Below are positions 1-7,825 of a stretch of DNA of 64,000 nucleotides, piece after piece. This DNA comes from JADJOM01 sp046327715 (GTDB lineage: Bacteria > Gemmatimonadota > Gemmatimonadetes > Gemmatimonadales > GWC2-71-9), in contig JAXLXY010000013.1 in NCBI GenBank assembly GCA_046327715.1, positions 32,306 to 96,305 of the forward strand, written 5' to 3'. Made by a program: the position numbers and the translations under genes. The notes beneath the pieces were generated by a model that saw nothing but the letters and a program-made list of their open reading frames with translations, made no database searches and was not told where the DNA came from. Each line of letters opens with the position of its first letter. Positions within the stretch are counted from its first letter, which is position 1.

Positions 1-633
1 ACCCTGCCGCCCGGGTACTCCATCACCTGGAGCGGGCAGTACGAGTACATGCAGCGGGCGGCTGCGCGGCTTCAGGTGGTGGTGCCGACCACCCTCGCGA
101 TCATCTTCCTGCTGCTCTACCTCAACTTCGGCCGCCTCGGGCCAGCGGCGCTGGTGATGCTCTCGCTCCCCTTCGCGCTGGTGGGCGGGGTCTGGCTGCT
201 CGACCTGCTGCACTTCAACTGGTCGGTGGCGGTGGCGGTCGGGTGCATCGCGCTGGCGGGGGTGGCGGCGGAAACGGGCGTGGTGATGCTGCTGTACCTG
301 GACCAGGCCTGGGCGGCGCGCCGCGGGCCGGAGGCCACCGTCGCCGACCTGCACGCGGCGATTGTCGAGGGCGCGGTGGAGCGGGTGCGCCCCAAGATGA
401 TGACGGTGACTGCGATCATGGCGGGGCTGCTGCCCATCCTGTGGGGCCGCGGCGCCGGCGGCAGCGTCATGCAGCGGATCGCCGCGCCGATGGTGGGCGG
501 GATGCTGAGCTCCACGCTGCTCACCCTCGTGGTGATCCCGGCCGCGTATTCGGTGTGGCAGGAGGCCGCGCTGCGGCGGGCCCGCCGGCGGATGATGCTC
601 GTGCCGGCTGGACGGCCCGGGACGCCGCGCTAG
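1..633 (+). CDS. Heavy-metal RND efflux pump, CusA/CzcA type, C-terminal fragment
   Basis: This is the last 210 residues of an inner-membrane, proton-driven RND pump of the heavy-metal efflux family, which exports Cu/Ag or Zn/Co/Cd through a tripartite complex. The frame is open from base 1, so the true start lies upstream of the window; the in-frame Met at base 49 is internal. The opening residues LPPGYSITWSGQYEYM match the segment that precedes the final transmembrane bundle in CusA. Four hydrophobic segments follow, and between them a charged loop carries ERVRPKMMTVTAIMAGLLP, a hallmark of this family. It ends 9 bp before a Met-rich membrane protein on the same strand, which supports a copper or silver role. 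Family assignment is firm; the substrate is inferred. Confidence 0.93.
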   Translation, partial: TLPPGYSITWSGQYEYMQRAAARLQVVVPTTLAIIFLLLYLNFGRLGPAALVMLSLPFALVGGVWLLDLLHFNWSVAVAVGCIALAGVAAETGVVMLLYLDQAWAARRGPEATVADLHAAIVEGAVERVRPKMMTVTAIMAGLLPILWGRGAGGSVMQRIAAPMVGGMLSSTLLTLVVIPAAYSVWQEAALRRARRRMMLVPAGRPGTPR

Positions 634-642
634 CTTGGGGTG

Positions 643-1434
643 ATGCCGACCCCCTCCGCGCGCTCCCGAACCCCGATCGTGGCCCTGCTCGCCGCCCTGA
701 CCCTCGCGGCCTGGGCCTGGACCATCCACCTGGGCCGTGCCATGCCCGGCATGGAGATGCCCGCGATGGACATGACGGGGATGGACATGCCAGGGATGGA
801 CATGCCCGGCATGGACATGTCAGGGGCGGCGACGGCGACGGCCACCGACTGGTCCGCCGCCGGCTACGGTGGGCTCTTCGTGATGTGGGCCGTCATGATG
901 GTGGCCATGATGACGCCGGCGGCCGGCCCCGCCGTGCTCGCCACCGCCCGGGCGAGCGAGGCCCGGCCCCTCCGCGCGGCGGCGCTCTTCGTGGTGGGGT
1001 ACCTCGCCCTCTGGTCCGGCTTCAGCGCCGCCGCGGCCGGCCTCCAACTCGCCCTCAATCACGCGGGGTGGCTCACCCCCATGGGCGCGAGCGCCCGGCC
1101 CGGGCTGTCCCTGGGCCTGCTCCTGCTGGCCGGTGGCTATCAGTTCACCGCGGCCAAGGGGCGGTGCCTCGGCGCGTGCCGAGTGCGGGGCGAGGGCCGC
1201 GCCACCGGGCAGGGCCTGCCGGACGGACTGGCCTACGGCCTGCGCTGCCTCGGTTGCTGCGCCGCGCTCATGCCCCTGCTCTTCGTCATGGGCGTGATGA
1301 CCCTCTGGTGGGTGGCGCTGCTGGCGGCGGTGGTGTTCCTGGAGCGCGTCAGTCCGTGGGGCCGAACGGTGGAGCGGACCATCGGGGTGGCGTGCCTGGC
1401 CGGGGCTGCGGTGGTGGCCGCCCGGATGGCCTAG
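643..1434 (+). CDS. DUF2182 membrane protein with methionine-rich metal-binding-like segment
   Basis: This is a polytopic membrane protein of the DUF2182 family (predicted metal-binding integral membrane proteins of unknown activity). The family core FVMWAVMMVAMMTPAAGP is clear near residues 79-96, and a further four or so hydrophobic segments follow, with a Cys-rich stretch (GRCLGACR, LRCLGCCAAL). After the first membrane segment, residues 34-59 form a repeated M-x-M-P/T-G-M-D tract with 11 Met in 26 residues, like Met-rich Cu(I)/Ag(I) sites of periplasmic copper proteins. A GTG at 640 directly before the ATG is an alternative start. It follows the CusA-like gene closely and is probably co-transcribed. 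A role in copper handling is an inference from the Met tract and the neighbour. Confidence 0.85.
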   Translation: MPTPSARSRTPIVALLAALTLAAWAWTIHLGRAMPGMEMPAMDMTGMDMPGMDMPGMDMSGAATATATDWSAAGYGGLFVMWAVMMVAMMTPAAGPAVLATARASEARPLRAAALFVVGYLALWSGFSAAAAGLQLALNHAGWLTPMGASARPGLSLGLLLLAGGYQFTAAKGRCLGACRVRGEGRATGQGLPDGLAYGLRCLGCCAALMPLLFVMGVMTLWWVALLAAVVFLERVSPWGRTVERTIGVACLAGAAVVAARMA

Positions 1435-1452
1435 GCGCGCCGCGGGAGGGAA

Positions 1453-2400
1453 CTACCAGCGCGCCGGGGTGCCCCGCACGTCCACGTGCACGAACGGACC
1501 ATGCGCCGCGGTGGCGCGATACACCCCGATGCCGCCGGTCACCGTGGGGTGCGCCTGTTCCACCCGGTCGGCCAGGCCGGCCAGCCACCGGGCATCGCCC
1601 ACCGTGACCCGGCCATCGCCGTCGAGGTCATCCATCTGCCCGTTGCCGTCGGCGTCCACGTAGATGTCGGCGGCATCGCCGTACATGTGGCGGCTGTCGC
1701 GCGCCCGGCCGCCCAGGGCACCCACGCCACGCGCGTTGTACTGGGGAGTGCGGAAGCCCGACATGACCCGCAGCGTGGCGGGCTTGCCCAGCGCCTCGAG
1801 CTCGGCGGCGATCAGCTCGAGCTTGTCGAGCAGCGGCAGGCGGATCACCAGGACCTTGGGCCAGACCTGCGCCTGGTCATGAGTGAGGAAGTCACGTACC
1901 CGGAAGCTCACCGACAGCGGCTGGTCCTGGTTCTCCGGCGTGACCTCAAGGAATCCCTCCGGCAGGGGGTACCGGCTCGACGCCCGACCCGCACGCTCCC
2001 CGGGCCAGTAGCCCACCCGGTACCCGTTCCACAGCGCGCCCCGCTTGGCGCGGAGCGGCACCAGGGCCAGGGCGCTGATCGCGCCGCCATCGGGCGCGGA
2101 GAGGCCGGTGGGGTGGAGCCCCGGCTGGCCAGCCGCGAGCGCGGGCACCAGGGCGGCGAGGGGCGACATCCGGGCGCTGTCGGCCGTCAGGCTCACGGCG
2201 CGCAGCCGGCCGCTCAGCCCGAGGTAGGGATGCAGCGTGGCGCTGAGCGTGTCGCCGGTGGCGGCCGGCTCCGCGGCGACGACCGGCGCGGGGCCCCCGG
2301 GGGCGGCCATGGCGAGCACCCCCGCGAGCATCCCGGCGCCCAGCGCCGCGACACCCGCCAGGCCCGCAACCTTCCGCACCAGTCCGCCCACGTGGGTCAT
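1453..2400 (-). CDS. Exported M15-like (YcbK/DUF882-type) peptidase with EF-hand-like insert
   Basis: This is an exported or membrane-anchored protein of 315 aa. An N-terminal basic stretch is followed by a hydrophobic segment at about residues 10-35. The C-terminal third resembles the D-Ala-D-Ala carboxypeptidase/YcbK fold: MSGFRTPQYN, then SRHMYGDAADI (likely zinc ligands His and Asp), then FVHVDVRG (third ligand His). This implies hydrolysis of peptidoglycan peptides in the envelope. Between the ligand segments lies DADGNGQMDDLDGDGRVTVG, two overlapping DxDxDG-type calcium loops as in dockerins or EF hands. The middle region is not recognised. It converges with the DUF2182 gene, 18 bp apart. 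Catalytic activity is inferred from the ligands. Confidence 0.8.
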   Translation of the reverse strand: MTHVGGLVRKVAGLAGVAALGAGMLAGVLAMAAPGGPAPVVAAEPAATGDTLSATLHPYLGLSGRLRAVSLTADSARMSPLAALVPALAAGQPGLHPTGLSAPDGGAISALALVPLRAKRGALWNGYRVGYWPGERAGRASSRYPLPEGFLEVTPENQDQPLSVSFRVRDFLTHDQAQVWPKVLVIRLPLLDKLELIAAELEALGKPATLRVMSGFRTPQYNARGVGALGGRARDSRHMYGDAADIYVDADGNGQMDDLDGDGRVTVGDARWLAGLADRVEQAHPTVTGGIGVYRATAAHGPFVHVDVRGTPARW

Positions 2401-2474
2401 GCTCCAGAGTCTCGGCGTCGAGGGGCGGGGAAGTTAGCCCAGGGGGCGCCGGCGGCCAAACCCGGCGGCCGGGG

Positions 2475-4160
2475 TCAGGTTCCCGGGTCGGTCACGGGCC
2501 GGGCCGGCGCGGCCCGCGCGGTGCGGTACGGGAAGCCCTTCCGGAGCAGCTGGTCGAGGGTCTTGTCGTGCCCGTAGATGTCCGGATAGAAGAAGACGTC
2601 GCCGTTGCCGCGGGCCACCGCGGTGGCGTACGTGATGTGCACCGGGATCCGCTGCCGGAACCGGACCACCGTCGGGGCCTCCGCCCGCATGGCCGTCCGG
2701 ATCGCCTCCTCGGTCCACTCAGGCTGGTCCCGGAGCAGGAACTGGGCGAGGGCAAAGGGATCGCCGAGGCGGATGCACCCGTGGCTCGCGTCGCGCCGGG
2801 TGCGCTCGAAGAGGGCCTTGGAGGGCGTGTCGTGCAGGTACACCTGGTAGTCGTTGGGCATGATGAACTTGACGGTCCCCAGGGCGTTGTGCGGCCCGGG
2901 CGTCTGCCGCACCCGCACCCCCTGCCCGATGCGGGCGATATTCTCCGGCCACGGCGCGATCGGCTCCCCCTGCTCCACCAGCTCGTAGCGGTTGCGGGTG
3001 AGGAACCCCGGATCCTTGAGCGCCGCGGGCTTGATCTCGTTGTTGGCGATCGTCGGGGTCACGTCCCAGTAGGGCGAGAAGATCAGGTACTCGAGGTCGG
3101 CGGAGAACACCGGGGTCTCGGTCTTGAACGCGGTGCCGACCACCACGTTCATCGCGAGCATCGTCGATTCGTCGAGGTCCAGGGTCCGGAAGGCGTAGAG
3201 CCGGAAGGCCGGGATGTTGACGATGATCGGCGGGGCCGTGAAGTGCCGCGGCATCCAGCGCCAGCGCTCGAGCGAGAGCTCCATCTGCCGGATGCGCTGC
3301 GCGAACGGCTGCTGCATCCGCCCGCGGGTGGAATCGCCGATCACGCCGTCGGGAAAGAACCCCTGCCGCATCTGGAAGCGCTTGACCGCCTCGACCACCG
3401 GGCCGGTGTAGAGGGTGTCGAGGATCGGCACCGCGCTGCTGTCGCGGTAGTCCCCGAGCAGCCGGAGCAGCCGCCGGAGGGTCGGGGTGCCGGCGTAGGG
3501 ATCGCCCGGCCTGAGCCGCCGCGGCATCGGCGGCAGCACCACGAGCGCGCTGTCGCGGGCCAGCTCACGGTAGCGCACCAGCGAGGCCATCAGCAGCCAG
3601 TAATGGATGAACGGCGGCTCCAGCGCCCGCAGCACGTTGTCCGGCGCCGGGGTGGTAGCGAGGGCGAGCAGGGTGGTGGTGACGTCGAAGGAGTCCGGCG
3701 GCACGGTGTAGGTGGCGTGCACCGCCTCGGGCCGCACCCGGCCGCGGCGCAGCGCCAGCGCCAGGCGGGCCGCCGCCACCGAGAGCGCCACCTCCACCCG
3801 CGCCGCCTGCACGCTGTCCCCCCGGACACCCCGCGCCGCCTGGGTCTCGAGCCAGGGCGCGTCGAAGTCGAGCGGGTCGAGGCCGCGGTTGCCGGCCTCA
3901 TCGAGCAGCCGGAGCAGGGCCCGCGCCGGCACGGTGAGGGAGTCGCCCTCGAGCCATAATGGAGCCCAGGCACGCGCCGCGTAGAGCCGCCCGAGGTCGG
4001 GCGCCACGTCGGCGAGGTCGGGCCAGCGCAGGTCGGGGTGCCGCCCCTCGCTGACCAGCCGCTGCACCACCTCCTGGGCCGGGGGCACGGCGGCGAGGAC
4101 GCCACCCGGCCACAGGACGAGGAGCAGCAGCAGGCGGAGGGGAGCGCGGGGGGCACGCAT
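2475..4160 (-). CDS. L,D-transpeptidase, YcbB-like
   Basis: This is a periplasmic peptidoglycan cross-linking enzyme of 561 aa. The chosen ATG gives a basic start and a hydrophobic signal peptide (LRLLLLLVLWPGGVLAA); upstream codons in the same frame run antisense into the next gene and show no export signal. An N-terminal scaffold domain (residues 30-190) is followed by a peptidoglycan-binding-like segment (VVEAVKRFQMRQGFFPDGVIG) and a YkuD catalytic domain with the signature DASHGCIRLGDP, where Cys is the nucleophile and His and Arg complete the site. The order and length match the YcbB/LdtD family, which forms 3-3 cross-links. It is divergent from the nitronate monooxygenase gene across 81 bp. 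Confidence 0.92.
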   Translation of the reverse strand: MRAPRAPLRLLLLLVLWPGGVLAAVPPAQEVVQRLVSEGRHPDLRWPDLADVAPDLGRLYAARAWAPLWLEGDSLTVPARALLRLLDEAGNRGLDPLDFDAPWLETQAARGVRGDSVQAARVEVALSVAAARLALALRRGRVRPEAVHATYTVPPDSFDVTTTLLALATTPAPDNVLRALEPPFIHYWLLMASLVRYRELARDSALVVLPPMPRRLRPGDPYAGTPTLRRLLRLLGDYRDSSAVPILDTLYTGPVVEAVKRFQMRQGFFPDGVIGDSTRGRMQQPFAQRIRQMELSLERWRWMPRHFTAPPIIVNIPAFRLYAFRTLDLDESTMLAMNVVVGTAFKTETPVFSADLEYLIFSPYWDVTPTIANNEIKPAALKDPGFLTRNRYELVEQGEPIAPWPENIARIGQGVRVRQTPGPHNALGTVKFIMPNDYQVYLHDTPSKALFERTRRDASHGCIRLGDPFALAQFLLRDQPEWTEEAIRTAMRAEAPTVVRFRQRIPVHITYATAVARGNGDVFFYPDIYGHDKTLDQLLRKGFPYRTARAAPARPVTDPGT

Positions 4161-4241
4161 GGCGGGCCATAATCTACGCGCCCGCCGCAAAGCGGAAGGG
4201 GCGTATTGGCTTTTCCCGCACCGGAGGCGATACTCCCTTCC

Positions 4242-5678
4242 ATGACTCATGCCCTGGCCCTGCCGCCCATCATCCAGGGCGGAATGGGAGTCGGTGTCTC
4301 GAACTGGCGCCTGGCCCGCGCGGTCGCGCTGTGCGGCCAGCTCGGCGTCGTCTCCGGCACCGCCCTCGATTCCGTCCTCGTGCGCCGCCTGCAGGACGGC
4401 GACCTCGGTGGCCACATCCGCCGCGCCATGGAGCGCTTCCCGCTCCGCCAGGCCGCCGAGGACGCGCTCAAGCGCTACTTCCGGCCCGAGGGCCGCGCCG
4501 CCGACGAGCCCTACGCCGCCCTGCCGATGTACCGCCAGGGCGCCAGCGCCGAGCGGGAACGGCTGACCATGCTGGCCTCGTTCGTCGAGGTCTTCCTGGC
4601 CAAGGAAGGGCACGATCGCCCCGTCGGGATCAACCTGCTCACCAAGATCCAGCTCCCCACCCTCGCGTCGCTCTATGGCGCCATGCTGGCCGGGGTCGAC
4701 GTGGTGCTGATGGGCGCCGGCATTCCCAAGGAAGTGCCCGCCGCCCTCGACGCCCTGGCGCTGCACCAGCCGGCGGCCATGCGCCTCGAGGTGGAGGGCC
4801 TCTCCCCCGAGACCCCGGAACGGATGCGGCTCACCCCGGCCGACCACTTCCCGGTCACGCCGGCGCCACTCACCCGGCCGGTCTTCCTGCCGATCATCGC
4901 CAGCAACTCGCTGGCGACCATGCTGAGCCGGAAGGCCAGCGGCCGGGTCGACGGCTTCATCATCGAGGGCCCCACCGCCGGCGGCCACAACGCCCCGCCC
5001 CGCGGCGAGCCCCGCTTCAACGAACTCGGCGAGCCGGTCTACGGCGAGCGCGACGTGGTGGACCTGGCCAAGATGCGGGAGCTCGGCCTCCCCTTCTGGC
5101 TCGCGGGGGGCGCGGGCCGCCCCGGGCGCCTCAAGGAGGCCCTCGACGCCGGCGCGGCCGGCATCCAGGTGGGGACGCTGTTCGCCTTCTGCGACGAGTC
5201 GGGCCTCACCCCAGAGCTCAAGGCCTCCGTGCTCACCCACGTGGCGCGCGGGGAGGTGGCGGTGTTCACCGATCCCGTGGCCTCGCCCACCGGCTTCCCG
5301 TTCAAGGTGGTGCAGTGGGACGAGGATCCGGCCCGCCGCGTGGAGCGCGCCCGGGTCTGCGACCTCGGCTACCTCCGCACCGCCTACCAGCGGGCCGACG
5401 GCCGGCTCGACTACCGCTGCGCCAGCGAGCCGGTGGCCACCTACCTCAAGAAGGGCGGCGACGAAGCCGAGACCGAGGGTCGCAAGTGCCTGTGCAACGG
5501 CCTCATGGCGAGCATCGGGCTGGGGCAGGTCCGGAAGGACGAGACCGTCGAGCCGCCGCTGGTGACCAGCGGCGACGACCTCGTGCTCCTGGGCGAGCTG
5601 CTGCAGGGCCGCTCCAGCTATACCGCGGCCGAGGCGATCGCCTGGCTCAAGAGCGAGGTCGGCGCGCCGGCCACCTAG
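4242..5678 (+). CDS. Nitronate monooxygenase family flavoprotein
   Basis: This is a 478-aa TIM-barrel FMN enzyme of the nitronate monooxygenase/2-nitropropane dioxygenase family, which oxidises alkyl nitronates; some members reduce quinones instead. The start IIQGGMGVGVSNWRLARAV is the usual N-terminal strand and loop. IIEGPTAGGHN contains the glycine-rich phosphate loop and the catalytic His seen in the family, and LAGGAGRPGRLKEALDAGAAGIQVGT is the second FMN phosphate-binding region. The C-terminus has a Cys pair (EGRKCLCNGL). An in-frame ATG 36 bases upstream adds 12 residues with no conserved feature, so the ATG next to THALALPP was chosen. A strong hairpin terminator follows. Confidence 0.88.
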   Translation: MTHALALPPIIQGGMGVGVSNWRLARAVALCGQLGVVSGTALDSVLVRRLQDGDLGGHIRRAMERFPLRQAAEDALKRYFRPEGRAADEPYAALPMYRQGASAERERLTMLASFVEVFLAKEGHDRPVGINLLTKIQLPTLASLYGAMLAGVDVVLMGAGIPKEVPAALDALALHQPAAMRLEVEGLSPETPERMRLTPADHFPVTPAPLTRPVFLPIIASNSLATMLSRKASGRVDGFIIEGPTAGGHNAPPRGEPRFNELGEPVYGERDVVDLAKMRELGLPFWLAGGAGRPGRLKEALDAGAAGIQVGTLFAFCDESGLTPELKASVLTHVARGEVAVFTDPVASPTGFPFKVVQWDEDPARRVERARVCDLGYLRTAYQRADGRLDYRCASEPVATYLKKGGDEAETEGRKCLCNGLMASIGLGQVRKDETVEPPLVTSGDDLVLLGELLQGRSSYTAAEAIAWLKSEVGAPAT

Positions 5679-5709
5679 CGCCCGGGCGTCCCCGACGGCG
5701 GGCAGCAGA

Positions 5710-5741
5710 ACGGGCGGGCCCCCCTCGGGGAGCCCGCCCGT
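5710..5741. terminator. Bidirectional hairpin terminator between convergent genes
   Basis: A perfect 10-bp inverted repeat (ACGGGCGGGC and GCCCGCCCGT) encloses an inner CCCC/GGGG stem, giving about 14 paired bases. There is no T-tract, so termination may rely on the stem alone. It lies between the ends of the nitronate monooxygenase gene and glnK, which converge. Confidence 0.7.
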
Positions 5742-5765
5742 CCGCGTGAGGACCCCCCGGCCCGG

Positions 5766-6128
5766 CTAGACCGCGGCCGGCACCGTGGGCGTCACCGCCG
5801 CCTCGTCGCGCTCGCCGGTGCGGATGCGGTGCACCTGCTCCACGTCGAGGACGAAGACCTTGCCGTCGCCGACCTCGCCGGTGTGCGCCGCCTTGACGAT
5901 GGCCTGCACCGTGACGTCGACGAACCCGTCGGAGACCCCGATCTCCAGCCGTACCTTCTCCTGCAGCCCCATCTTCACGGTCGCGCCGCGGTAGTTCTCC
6001 ACCCGCTCGGTTTCCCCGCCGTGCCCCATGACGCGGGAGGCGGTCAGTCCCCGGACCTCGGCGCGGTACAGCGCCTCCAGGACCTCATTGAGCTTGTCGG
6101 GCCGGATAGTGGCGATGATAAGCTTCAT
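5766..6128 (-). CDS. glnK: PII nitrogen regulatory protein with altered T-loop
   Basis: This is a 120-aa PII signal protein of the GlnB/GlnK family. It senses 2-oxoglutarate and ATP/ADP and, beside amt, most likely blocks the ammonium channel when nitrogen is plentiful. The opening MKLIIATIRPDKLNEVLEAL, the T-loop region with ENYRG (Tyr46) and the C-terminal GDGKVFVLDVEQVHRIRTGE are typical. The position that is Tyr51 in E. coli GlnB, the uridylylation site, is Val here (YRGATVKMG), so classical GlnD-type modification at that site is not possible. The last 12 residues after RTGE are a family-atypical Ala/Thr/Val tail. It lies 17 bp downstream of amt in the usual amt-glnK order. Confidence 0.93.
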   Translation of the reverse strand: MKLIIATIRPDKLNEVLEALYRAEVRGLTASRVMGHGGETERVENYRGATVKMGLQEKVRLEIGVSDGFVDVTVQAIVKAAHTGEVGDGKVFVLDVEQVHRIRTGERDEAAVTPTVPAAV

Positions 6129-6145
6129 CGTTCAGGCTCCTCGGG

Positions 6146-7489
6146 TCAGCGGGCAACGGGCTGGGGCAGCCCGGGGGTGACGGACTGGGGCGCCGGCAGG
6201 TCGGCCGGCAGCACGAGGATCGAGCCCTCGCCGCTGCTGTAGGCCTCCTCGCCATGCTGGGAAACGTCCATCCCCAGCCCCTCGGTGCGGGCATCGGGAC
6301 GCAGCACCATCACCAGCCCCAGCGCCTTGAGGATCACCAGCGTCATGACGGCGGCGTAGACCACCGAGACCCCGGCCCCGAGGGCCTGCAGGCCGAGCTG
6401 GCCCGCGTTGCCCGCGAGCAGGCCGTCGTTGCCCGCGCTGTTCCATGCCTTGGAGGCGAAGACGCCGGTGAGCAGGGCGCCGGTCAGGCCGCCCATGCCA
6501 TGGCCGGCGAAGACGTCGAGCGAGTCATCCAGCCGGGTCCGGGCCCGGTAGACGATGGCGAAGTAGCTGGGCAGCGCGGCGATGGCGCCGAGCGCCAGCG
6601 CACCGACCGGGCTCACGAAGCCCGCCGCCGGGGTGATGGCGACCAGGCCCACCACGATGCCGGTGGCCCCGCCGACCGCGGTCACGTGGCCGGTACGGGA
6701 GTAGTCGAGCAGGGCCCAGACGCAGAGCGTGGCCATCGGGGCAAGGAAGGTGTTGGTGAACGCCAGCGCCGCGAGCTCGCCCGAGGCGAGCGCGCTGCCG
6801 CCGTTGAACCCGAACCATCCGAACCACAGCAGGCCGGCGCCCAGCAGCACGAACGGCACGTTGTGGGGCAGGATGGCCTGCCGCCCATAGTCCTTCCGGC
6901 CGCCCAGGACGAGCGCGGCCACCAGGGCGGACACGCCGGCATTGATGTGCACCACCGTGCCGCCCGCGAAGTCGAGGACGCCCTTGGTCATCAGCCACCC
7001 GCCTCCCCAGACCCAGTGCGCCACCGGGGCGTACACCAGCAGGGTCCAGAGCAGGATGAACGCCACATAGGGGCCGAAACGCATCCGCTCGACCACCGCG
7101 CCCGAGATGAGCGCCGCCGTGATGATGGCGAAGGTGCCCTGGTAGGCCATGAAGAGCAGGTGCGGGATGGTGCCCTTGGCCTCCACACCCACCCCCGCCA
7201 GCAGCGCGTTGCCGAGCCCGCCCAGCAGCGGCCCCCCCTCAGCAAAGGCAAGGCTGTAGGCCACGAGGGCCCAGAGCACGCCCACCGCGCCGAGCGCCAC
7301 GAAGCTCATCATCATCGTATTGAGTGAGTTCTTGGAGCGGACCAGGCCACCATAGAAGAAGGCCAACGCCGGGGTCATGAGCAGCACGAGGGCGGTGGCC
7401 ACGAGCATCCAGGCGGTATCGGCCGGGGAAATGGTGGGGACGGCGTCCTGGAGGAACGGGAGCAGGGCGGGCAGGGTCACCGGTGGCAT
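6146..7489 (-). CDS. amt: Ammonium transporter (Amt family)
   Basis: This is a 447-aa inner-membrane ammonium channel with about 11 membrane segments. Family signatures include MTPALAFFYGGLVRSKNSLN near the N-terminus and DFAGGTVVHINAGVSALVAA in the middle, which carries the first pore His; the second pore His is in the FAGHGMGGLTGALLTGVFAS segment. The ATG before PPVTLPALLPF was chosen because residues upstream of it are not hydrophobic and not conserved; a GTG two codons upstream is possible. The cytosolic C-terminal tail is extended and contains DVSQHGEEAYSS, the segment that contacts PII. It forms an operon with glnK. Confidence 0.95.
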   Translation of the reverse strand: MPPVTLPALLPFLQDAVPTISPADTAWMLVATALVLLMTPALAFFYGGLVRSKNSLNTMMMSFVALGAVGVLWALVAYSLAFAEGGPLLGGLGNALLAGVGVEAKGTIPHLLFMAYQGTFAIITAALISGAVVERMRFGPYVAFILLWTLLVYAPVAHWVWGGGWLMTKGVLDFAGGTVVHINAGVSALVAALVLGGRKDYGRQAILPHNVPFVLLGAGLLWFGWFGFNGGSALASGELAALAFTNTFLAPMATLCVWALLDYSRTGHVTAVGGATGIVVGLVAITPAAGFVSPVGALALGAIAALPSYFAIVYRARTRLDDSLDVFAGHGMGGLTGALLTGVFASKAWNSAGNDGLLAGNAGQLGLQALGAGVSVVYAAVMTLVILKALGLVMVLRPDARTEGLGMDVSQHGEEAYSSGEGSILVLPADLPAPQSVTPGLPQPVAR

Positions 7490-7825
7490 CCTCACGGGAA
7501 TGGCGGTGGGGAACAAGAATGTCGGCTGGCCGGATCTTAGGGTACGAGCGGGGGGAGCGCAAGAGGAGGTGCACATGAAAATCGGCAGAAATAGCACGAA
7601 ATGTTCGCCAACATGTCATGTATCTCCATATTCCATGAGAGAGTGCCACAGAAAAACAGCGATTTGGACATCCTGCATCGCGCAGATATCAATGATGCAT
7701 GAAAGTCGGCCACAATCGCACCCTCGCCGGGCCACCGTGGACCGGTCATGGCCGAATCGGGTAAATAGGGGTAGGTTCAAGCAGCCTCCCGAACTCAGCC
7801 CCCGGCCCTTCCCCGCCGAGACGTC
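7490..7825. other. Divergent AT-richer intergenic region between amt and the radical SAM gene
   Basis: Promoters for amt (minus) and the radical SAM gene (plus) should lie here. The stretch at about 7560-7720 is visibly richer in A and T than the rest of the window and holds several short dyads around CATG and GATATC. I could not place a convincing -35/-10 pair or a full sigma-54 box. No reading frame here looks like a gene. Confidence 0.5.

Noticed and set aside
4161..5240. Extension of the L,D-transpeptidase frame upstream through the nitronate monooxygenase gene, as if one 921-residue protein
   Set aside because: The added part is antisense to a conserved flavoprotein and lacks any motif; the signal peptide begins at 4160.
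7637..7648. TGGCAC on the minus strand upstream of amt, as a sigma-54 -24 element
   Set aside because: The -12 GC at the required 10-base distance is missing (CATGG in place of TTGCA).
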